NCBI GenBank assembly: GCA_021158845.1
Contig: JAGGSY010000178.1
Coordinates: forward strand, 1 to 8,053
Length of the DNA stretch: 8,053 bases
Direction: 5' to 3'
From: Caldisericia bacterium
GTDB lineage: Bacteria; Caldisericota; Caldisericia; B22-G15
The notes beneath the pieces are model-generated. The model worked only from the letters and a program-made list of their open reading frames with translations. It had not been told where the DNA came from and searched no databases. This document shows positions 1 to 4,849 of the stretch, in pieces. Made by a program: the position numbers and the translations under genes. Numbering within the stretch: position 1 is the stretch's first letter; every line of letters starts with the position of its first letter.

Positions 1-82
1 AGAGTATATAGATTTTTACGCTGCGGATAGACTTAAAAGAAAGACCCATTATTCAATCTGGTTTTATTACGATAATGAATAA
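1..82 (+). CDS. C-terminal end of an unidentified protein (5' truncated by window edge)
   Basis: Reading from base 2, one frame stays open for 26 codons and stops with TAA at 80-82; the other two forward frames hit stops within about 30 bases. The visible tail is rich in aromatic residues and ends in WFYYDNE, and its composition looks like real protein. It overlaps the ATG of the endonuclease V gene by 8 bases. That arrangement, and the lack of a Shine-Dalgarno sequence for the next gene, suggests an operon with translational coupling. I do not recognise the family from this short tail and assign no function. Only the last 26 residues are visible. Confidence 0.7.
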   Translation, partial: EYIDFYAADRLKRKTHYSIWFYYDNE

Positions 83-743
83 AATTCTAAAGAGGTTTGT
101 TAAAATTCAAAAGAATTTAAGGAAAAGAATAGTTCTTTCTAAAGATATAGACAGGGTAAAAACTGTCCTTGGCGTGGATGTTTCATATAAAGGAGATTTC
201 CAATACACAGTTGTTGTAAAGTATGATGCTTTTGAGAAGAAAGTTAAGGATGTTGTTGTAGAAAAGGAAAAGGTTAGTTTCCCATACATTCCAACTTTTC
301 TTTCCTTTAGAGAGGGTCCCTATGCGGTAAAGACGATAAAGAAACATTTTGATCTAAAAGAGATTGATGTGGTTCTTGTGGATGGGCAGGGAATAGCACA
401 CCCAAGAGAACTTGGTCTTGCCACATACATAGGAATTTTTATAGAGAGACCAACAATTGGCGTTGCAAAGAGTCATCTCTTTGGAAAATTTGAGGAGCCT
501 GATGAGAAGAAGGGGAGTTTTACATACCTGTTTGATAAAAATAGGAAGATTGGAGTGGTGTTAAGAACAAGAGATAAAGTAAAACCACTCTTTGTTTCTC
601 CAGGGAATATGATAGACATAGAAAAGTCTAAAGATATAGTGTTATCTCTATGTGTAAAGTATAGAATTCCAGAACCAATAAGAATTGCTGATAAAATTTC
701 AAAGAGAGTAAAGGAGGAGTTATGGGAAAGAAATTTGGTGTAA
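75..743 (+). CDS. nfi: Endonuclease V (deoxyinosine 3' endonuclease)
   Basis: Endonuclease V cuts DNA (and in some species RNA) one phosphodiester 3' of a deaminated adenine (inosine), starting repair of deamination damage in the cytoplasm. The 222 residues match the usual bacterial length. All family motifs are present: GVDVSY with catalytic Asp35; YIPTFLSFRE (71-80) with the wedge Tyr71 and catalytic Glu80; DGQGIAHPRELG (103-114) with Asp103 and His109; and PTIGVAKS (126-133) with Lys132. No key residue is missing. The ATG at 75 has no Shine-Dalgarno sequence. It lies inside the last codons of the preceding gene, so translation is probably re-initiated by ribosomes finishing that gene. The 3' end overlaps the phosphorylase gene by 22 bases, again implying one transcript. 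Identification is firm; the lack of an SD makes the start slightly less so, but Asp35 falls at the position known for the family. Confidence 0.95.
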   Translation: MNKILKRFVKIQKNLRKRIVLSKDIDRVKTVLGVDVSYKGDFQYTVVVKYDAFEKKVKDVVVEKEKVSFPYIPTFLSFREGPYAVKTIKKHFDLKEIDVVLVDGQGIAHPRELGLATYIGIFIERPTIGVAKSHLFGKFEEPDEKKGSFTYLFDKNRKIGVVLRTRDKVKPLFVSPGNMIDIEKSKDIVLSLCVKYRIPEPIRIADKISKRVKEELWERNLV

Positions 744-1501
744 TTGGAGGAAGTGGATTCTATGATCTACCCGGTGTGAAGGAGAGGGAGAAGAAGGAGA
801 TAATAACTCCATTCGGGAGTGTTGAGGTTAGTATCGGAGAGATTGGTGACAGGGAGATTGTTTTTGTGCCAAGACACGGAAAAACCCACACAATTCCACC
901 CCACCTCATTCCCTACAGGGCAAACATCTGGGCTATGAAGGAGATTGGTGTTGAAAGAATACTTGCAACATCAGCTTCAGGCTCTTTGAATGAGAATATG
1001 AAGCCAGGTGATTTTGTGATAATAGACCAATTTCTTGACTTTACCCACGATAGAGACTTTACATTCTTTGACTCAGTGGGGAAGGTTGTTCATACAGATA
1101 TGACAGATCCATACTGCCCGGAGATGAGAGATGTTATAAGAAAGGTTATGGAGAAGGAAGGGGTAAGATTTCATTTTGCTGGAACATATGTTGCCATGAA
1201 TGGACCAAGATATGAGTCAAGGGCAGAGATAAAGATGTTAAAGATTCTTGGCGGTGATATTGTTGGTATGACTGGTGTTCCTGAGGTGACTCTTGCCAGA
1301 GAGTTGGGACTTTGCTATGCCTCCATTGGAATAGTGACCAATTTTGCTGCAGGAATAACAGACGAGATGATAACCCATGAAGAGGTGAAGAGACTCATGG
1401 ATGAGAAGAGTGAGATACTGAAGAAGATAATAATTGAGGTAATTAAACTAATTCCAGAGGAAAGACACTGCAACTGCAGATTTGCACCAGGCGAAGTCTA
1501 A
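722..1501 (+). CDS. S-methyl-5'-thioadenosine/thioinosine phosphorylase family (likely 6-oxopurine type, MTIP-like)
   Basis: A purine nucleoside phosphorylase of the MTAP/PNP family (trimeric class). It splits a 5'-methylthio-nucleoside with phosphate into the base and methylthioribose-1-phosphate, salvaging by-products of polyamine and SAM metabolism. The 259 residues are typical. Visible motifs are GGSGFY (9-14), phosphate-binding RHG (51-53) with HLIPYRANIWAMK following, GSL at 87-89, and GPRYESRAEI (161-170). A TNFAAGI motif (206-212) follows the conserved GMTGVPEVTLARELG. In true MTAP (6-aminopurine) the last motif normally carries Asp (TD.D). Here Asn207, together with Glu165, resembles 6-oxopurine enzymes such as methylthioinosine phosphorylase. 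The name MTAP would therefore overstate what the sequence supports. The start is ATG 722 with SD AAGGAGG at 711-717, inside nfi. The C-terminus carries a CNC pair (residues about 250-252). Family certain; substrate inferred. Confidence 0.92.
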   Translation: MGKKFGVIGGSGFYDLPGVKEREKKEIITPFGSVEVSIGEIGDREIVFVPRHGKTHTIPPHLIPYRANIWAMKEIGVERILATSASGSLNENMKPGDFVIIDQFLDFTHDRDFTFFDSVGKVVHTDMTDPYCPEMRDVIRKVMEKEGVRFHFAGTYVAMNGPRYESRAEIKMLKILGGDIVGMTGVPEVTLARELGLCYASIGIVTNFAAGITDEMITHEEVKRLMDEKSEILKKIIIEVIKLIPEERHCNCRFAPGEV

Positions 1502-1522
1502 CCCTTATGTTATAATTCCTTT
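1497..1522. repeat. 26-bp direct repeat, copy 1
   Basis: An exact 26-base match to 1813-1838, offset 316 bases. It begins TCTAACCCTTATG and ends in TTCCTTT. It contains the TAA stop of the phosphorylase gene (1499-1501) and the extended -10 promoter of the antitoxin gene. Bases just outside differ (G versus A on the left, G versus T on the right), so the identity has sharp edges. Confidence 0.95.
1508..1516 (+). promoter_or_regulatory. Extended -10 promoter for the antitoxin gene
   Basis: TGT at 1508-1510 followed by a perfect TATAAT at 1511-1516 fits an extended -10 sigma-70-type promoter. No convincing -35 lies 16-18 bases upstream, as is common for extended -10 promoters. Transcription would begin near 1523-1524. 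The Shine-Dalgarno GAGGAGG (1523-1529) would then be the very first bases of the mRNA, with ATG at 1534. Promoter activity is inferred from consensus only. Confidence 0.75.
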
Positions 1523-1533
1523 GAGGAGGAAAT

Positions 1534-1740
1534 ATGAATACGATAAAAAAGAGATACATCCTTGATGAAAAAAAGAGAATTGTAGAGGTTATTATTCCGT
1601 ACGAGTACTGGAAAAAGATTGAGAAATTAATCAGAGAGAAGAAGGGAACAAGTAAAAAAACTTTAATGAAGTATTCCGGAGTCATCACACTTACTAAAGA
1701 TCCAGAGAAGTATCAAAAAGAGATTAGAGGTGAGTGGTAA
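1534..1740 (+). CDS. VapB-like antitoxin (orphaned)
   Basis: A 68-residue protein resembling small antitoxins paired with PIN-domain (VapC) toxins. The N-terminal half has a strand-turn-strand pattern followed by IPYEYWKKIEKLI (residues 21-33), as in Phd/VapB-type DNA-binding halves. The C-terminal half, KYSGVITLTKDPEKYQ followed by a terminal RGEW, resembles the toxin-binding tail of VapB proteins that commonly end in R-x-E-W. Such antitoxins bind their toxin and repress their own promoter. The start is ATG 1534, preceded by a strong SD, GAGGAGG, at 1523-1529. The gene has its own promoter in the 26-bp repeat. The stop overlaps a GTG at 1734 that begins the short toxin remnant, the usual vapBC overlap. 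With the toxin apparently destroyed, it is an orphan. The sub-family is assigned from memory of typical sequences, without a search. Confidence 0.7.
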   Translation: MNTIKKRYILDEKKRIVEVIIPYEYWKKIEKLIREKKGTSKKTLMKYSGVITLTKDPEKYQKEIRGEW

Positions 1741-1817
1741 TTTTCAATCTAACCTTCTTAACAAAGGATAAAGAGATAAAGAAGATAAAAGAGGTGAAAT
1801 TCTACAAAGGGATCTAA
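1734..1817 (+). pseudogene. Remnant of a VapC/PIN-domain toxin (internal deletion)
   Basis: A GTG at 1734, overlapping the antitoxin stop as in intact vapBC operons, opens a frame of only 27 codons ending with TAA at 1815-1817. Its first residues, VVIFN, look like the start of a PIN domain, which usually goes on to the catalytic D-T-N/S. The rest, LTFLTKDKEIKKIKEV and then a short KFYKGI end, closely resembles the C-terminal strand-helix-strand of PIN toxins (typical pattern: L-x-T-x-D-x-D-F-x-x-I). The roughly 100 residues that should lie between, carrying the acidic catalytic residues, are absent. I infer an in-frame internal deletion that inactivated the toxin. The stop codon lies in copy 2 of the 26-bp repeat. 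Alternatively it is a non-functional short frame with chance similarity. Confidence 0.55.
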
Positions 1818-1838
1818 CCCTTATGTTATAATTCCTTT
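1813..1838. repeat. 26-bp direct repeat, copy 2
   Basis: An exact copy of 1497-1522. It contains the TAA stop of the toxin remnant (1815-1817), at the same position in the repeat as the phosphorylase stop in copy 1, and the extended -10 promoter directly before the GlmL-family gene. Together the copies bracket the toxin-antitoxin unit. Confidence 0.95.
1824..1832 (+). promoter_or_regulatory. Extended -10 promoter placing the transcript start at the GTG of the GlmL-family gene
   Basis: TGT (1824-1826) plus a perfect TATAAT (1827-1832). The expected start of transcription, 6-8 bases downstream, falls at about 1839-1841, on or next to the GTG start codon at 1841. There is no SD between promoter and start, so a leaderless mRNA is the simplest reading. 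No good -35 is seen. Confidence 0.75.
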
Positions 1839-1840
1839 TA

Positions 1841-3196
1841 GTGAGAGTTCATACACTGGTTGTTGAGATAGGCTCAACTATTACAAAGGTATCTGCTTTC
1901 TCCTCTTTAAAGGGGAGAAATCCAAGATATTTAGGAAAGGGCATAGCAAAAACAACTGTTGATGAGGGAGATGTTACAAGGGGGCTTGAGAGAGCCATAG
2001 ATGACCTCAAAAATAAACTTGGCACGCACAAACTCACATGGACACATCTCTTTGGAAACTCCTCTGCTGCAGGTGGTCTTAGAATGACAGTTCATGGGCT
2101 TGTCCTTGAGATGACTGCAAAGGCGGCAAAAGAGGCAGCTCTTGGTGCAGGAGCCATTGTGAAGCTTATAACTGCAGGACTTATAACCCCGCATGATTTG
2201 AAAAAGATTGAGGAGATAAAGCCAAATATAATACTTCTATCAGGGGGTGTTGATTTTGGAGAGGATAGGATTGTTGTTGAGAATGCAAAAAGATTATCCA
2301 CCATCTCTATAAAACCACCTGTTGTGTTTGCAGGGAATCGCGCAGTAAGGGATATAGTTAGGGATATATTTAAGAGTAAAGGTTTCAAAGTATACATAAC
2401 TGAAAATGTTTATCCCGAAATTGACAAATTAAATATTGAGCCTGTAAGGAAGGTGATTCAAGGAGTTTTTGAGGAACACATAATCCATGCCCCAGGAATG
2501 GAAAAGATAAGGAATTGGGTTGAGGGGGATATAATTCCAACTCCAGGAGCTGTGATGAATTCCTTTATGCTTCTCTACAAGGAAATAGGAGACATAATGG
2601 GATTTGATGTTGGAGGAGCAACAACTGATGTTCACTCTGTTACGAAGGGTAAAAAGGATAAGGATTCTATTGTTATATATCCAGAACCTATAGCCAAGAG
2701 AACTGTGGAGGGAGACCTCGGTGTCTATGTTTCTGCAAAGAATGTGCTTAACGAGATAGATCCTCTAAATAGAGAAGAGATAGAGAAGAAGTTTAAGTAT
2801 CTTTCTCCAATCCCAGAGAAGAGAAGGGAGGTTAATTTAACGAAGAAACTTGCAGAAATCTGTGTAAAAACTGCACTTTTAAGACATGTTGGGGAGGTAA
2901 GGTATCTTTATACTCCCACAGGAAAGATAAAGGCAATTTTTGGAAAGGATTTGAGGAATGTTAAATGGGTGGTTGGGACAGGGGGAGTTTTTACCCATAT
3001 TCCATCAATGAAAACCTTTTTAAAAAGGCTGTTTAAAAATACTGAAAATGAAAGACTCCTCCTTCCCACGAATCCAAAGATTCTTATAGATAAATACTAT
3101 ATCTTTTCAGCAATGGGAACTATATCAAATCTTTATCCCATAGGTGCAAAGAAACTCCTTCTTGAATCCCTTGGCTTCAAAGACAATTTATTTTAA
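1841..3196 (+). CDS. GlmL/MutL-family ASKHA ATPase (putative aminomutase reactivating factor)
   Basis: A 451-residue protein of the GlmL/MutL family, unrelated to the mismatch repair MutL. It has the actin/Hsp70-type ATPase fold. A phosphate-1 loop, VVEIGSTITKV, lies at residues 7-17. LSGGVDFGE lies at roughly 133-141, a phosphate-2 loop DVGGATTD at 256-263, and a glycine-rich VVGTGGVFTH near 377-386. Members are typically about 450-600 residues and sit next to adenosylcobalamin-dependent mutases such as glutamate mutase or ornithine/lysine aminomutases. A role in chaperoning or reactivating the mutase by cofactor exchange is proposed. No mutase gene is visible here, so the partner is unknown. 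The start is GTG 1841, because the phosphate-1 loop begins six residues later, as expected, and no better start exists. It appears leaderless. The family call is strong; the function is inferred. Confidence 0.88.
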   Translation: MRVHTLVVEIGSTITKVSAFSSLKGRNPRYLGKGIAKTTVDEGDVTRGLERAIDDLKNKLGTHKLTWTHLFGNSSAAGGLRMTVHGLVLEMTAKAAKEAALGAGAIVKLITAGLITPHDLKKIEEIKPNIILLSGGVDFGEDRIVVENAKRLSTISIKPPVVFAGNRAVRDIVRDIFKSKGFKVYITENVYPEIDKLNIEPVRKVIQGVFEEHIIHAPGMEKIRNWVEGDIIPTPGAVMNSFMLLYKEIGDIMGFDVGGATTDVHSVTKGKKDKDSIVIYPEPIAKRTVEGDLGVYVSAKNVLNEIDPLNREEIEKKFKYLSPIPEKRREVNLTKKLAEICVKTALLRHVGEVRYLYTPTGKIKAIFGKDLRNVKWVVGTGGVFTHIPSMKTFLKRLFKNTENERLLLPTNPKILIDKYYIFSAMGTISNLYPIGAKKLLLESLGFKDNLF

Positions 3197-3237
3197 TTTA
3201 TTTTTATCTTCCAATTTTCCCTCGTACTTAAAAGGCT
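3197..3237. other. Convergent intergenic gap without a visible hairpin terminator
   Basis: The two convergent transcription units end 41 bases apart. The plus-strand side begins with an AT-rich, T-heavy run right after the stop (through about 3208). I find no GC-rich inverted repeat on either strand, so any termination here would be Rho-dependent, rely on weak U-tracts, or occur inside the opposing gene. Confidence 0.5.
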
Positions 3238-3999
3238 CTATCTTTTTATTAAATAAAAAATTACTATGGAGAGTATAAAAAGATATATGGAAAAGATGAA
3301 CATCTCCCTCCTTTTTACAATCTTTAGGAGTATGTAGAGAGAGATAAGGCCAAATATAAATGAGAAGAGGAATCCAAGAATTAATGGAGAGAAAGAGAGG
3401 TAGATGGGTGCTTTTATGTACTCATAAAACTTATAGAAAGATGCAATAATTATTGATGGTATGGCGAGAAGGAATGTATATTTAAAAGATTCCTCCTCCT
3501 TCATTCCAAGAAGCACTCCACCTACAAGAACCATTCCACTCCTTGAAATGCCCGGAAATATTGCTATTCCCTGCAGTACTCCAAGTATTATGGCTGAAAA
3601 AAACGAAATTTCCTCTGCCTTCTTATCTCCCCTTTTTCTTAAATAAAAAAGGGTTAAATATAAAGCCGTGAACATAAAAAAGAAGGGAAGATGATTTATG
3701 GTTTCATAACTCTCCTCAAATACCTTCTTGAAAGGGAAGTAAGTGACACCGGTAAAAATTATGGAGGTCATTAATAAAAGGATGAGTCTTACTTTTTTAA
3801 ACGCATACACAATCTCCTTCTTGAGAAAGAAGAAAAGAGAGAGAACCGTTCCTAAATGGAGGACCAAATCAAATACTATTGGAGGAGAAGGAATTCCCAG
3901 TATATAGGATGTAAGGAGGAGATGACCTGAAGATGATATTGGAAGAAACTCAGACAAACCTTGAACAATTCCAAGAATTAAACCATGCAAAGCACTCAC
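3238..3999 (-). CDS. uppP: Undecaprenyl-diphosphatase (UppP/BacA family)
   Basis: An integral membrane phosphatase that converts undecaprenyl pyrophosphate to the monophosphate, recycling the lipid carrier for peptidoglycan and other envelope polymers. Raised dosage is known to give bacitracin resistance. The 253 residues are near the usual length and very hydrophobic, with about seven to eight membrane segments. Family motif 1 is intact: QGLSEFLPISSSGHL at 13-27, including Glu17 and His26. Motif 2 is also intact: GIAIFPGISRSG at 144-155, including Arg153. The two motifs form the inverted repeat of the fold. The start is GTG at 3999, giving the short N-terminus typical of the family. A modest SD, AGAGGAT, lies about 11 bases upstream inside the end of the preceding gene, whose stop is one base before this start. 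It is therefore the last gene of the minus-strand operon and probably translationally coupled. Confidence 0.95.
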   Translation of the reverse strand: MSALHGLILGIVQGLSEFLPISSSGHLLLTSYILGIPSPPIVFDLVLHLGTVLSLFFFLKKEIVYAFKKVRLILLLMTSIIFTGVTYFPFKKVFEESYETINHLPFFFMFTALYLTLFYLRKRGDKKAEEISFFSAIILGVLQGIAIFPGISRSGMVLVGGVLLGMKEEESFKYTFLLAIPSIIIASFYKFYEYIKAPIYLSFSPLILGFLFSFIFGLISLYILLKIVKRREMFIFSIYLFILSIVIFYLIKR

Positions 4000-4000
4000 T

Positions 4001-4849
4001 TTAACCAGTTATCCTCTTTAAAGCTTTTTCTGCATCCTCTGAGAGTTTTTTGTTGTATAAGACAAAGATATCCTCTTTTATTTTCGGTATTAAATCTCTT
4101 AACTCTTTCAAATTTTTCACAGAGTCAATCATATCCTCAAATCTTTTAACTCTCTCCCTTAAAACCTCTGCGAGCGCATCCTTTGCAAGATTCTTTAGTT
4201 GTTCACCTCTCATTTTAAACACAGAGAGTTCTATAGGATTTGGATTTATATCCTTATCTATTGAGTAGAATGAGAGTTTTGCATTTTGTTTCATAGAAAC
4301 AGTGGCAAATTTCATTATTAACTCTGAATCTGCTTCAGAAGAAAAGGGAGTTTTTGAAACTATCTCTCCGTCTTTAACCTCAAGGATATTCCCGTCAAAC
4401 AGCGGTATAAAAATTTCCTCATCATCTACTGCGTATAAAACACCTGTTAGTTTCTTTTCTCCAAGGGTATCAAGAAATTGAGTTAGTTCAAGAACTTTAG
4501 TTTCAAGGTCTTTATAGAGTTCTTCTCCAAAGAAAAAGGACAGAAAAACAATCATTATTTCTCTTGGGAATGTAAAGAGATAGATTTTTCCTTTGGTTTT
4601 AGAGGAAAACATCCTCTCTCCTTCCTCACCCTCTACTCTCTCATTTCCTGTGAAGAAACATGTATAGACAGGTTTTCCATCCAAAAAAGCTATAATAAAC
4701 TCCTGATCCTCATCCTCCCACATAAAAACACCGCTTTTATTCTCTATCTGTCCAAGTAAAACATCCTCCTTTAAAGCATTGTCTATGTTCTCTGTGTCAA
4801 AAAAGAGGGAAACCTTACCAAAGTTTTTTATAAATGAAATTTCCTTCAT
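4001..4849 (-). CDS. Unrecognised soluble protein with an internal duplication
   Basis: I do not recognise this 282-residue protein. It has no signal peptide and no clear membrane segment, so it should be cytoplasmic. Two stretches resemble each other: GVFMWEDEDQEFIIAFLDG (40-58) and GVLYAVDDEEIFIPLFDG (136-153), each a beta-rich unit ending in F-x-D-G. This recalls the G-x-L-x-x...F-x-x-G pattern of DUF4388/PATAN-type domains found in bacterial signalling proteins, but that is only a resemblance. Residues from about 213 to the end are charged and probably helical. The ATG overlaps the stop of the C25 protease gene by 4 bases (ATGA). It is preceded by SD GGGAGG, so the two proteins are made in tandem and may act together. 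uppP follows one base after the stop. The gene call is sure; the function is unknown. Confidence 0.85.
   Translation of the reverse strand: MKEISFIKNFGKVSLFFDTENIDNALKEDVLLGQIENKSGVFMWEDEDQEFIIAFLDGKPVYTCFFTGNERVEGEEGERMFSSKTKGKIYLFTFPREIMIVFLSFFFGEELYKDLETKVLELTQFLDTLGEKKLTGVLYAVDDEEIFIPLFDGNILEVKDGEIVSKTPFSSEADSELIMKFATVSMKQNAKLSFYSIDKDINPNPIELSVFKMRGEQLKNLAKDALAEVLRERVKRFEDMIDSVKNLKELRDLIPKIKEDIFVLYNKKLSEDAEKALKRITG

Noticed and set aside
1443..1688. An 81-codon minus-strand open frame
   Set aside because: It runs antisense across the phosphorylase end, the promoter repeat and the antitoxin gene, and its translation is a low-complexity hydrophobic shadow.
3197..3237. Possible bidirectional terminator between the convergent genes
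   Set aside because: AT-rich with a T run but no stable inverted repeat, so a hairpin terminator is not supported.
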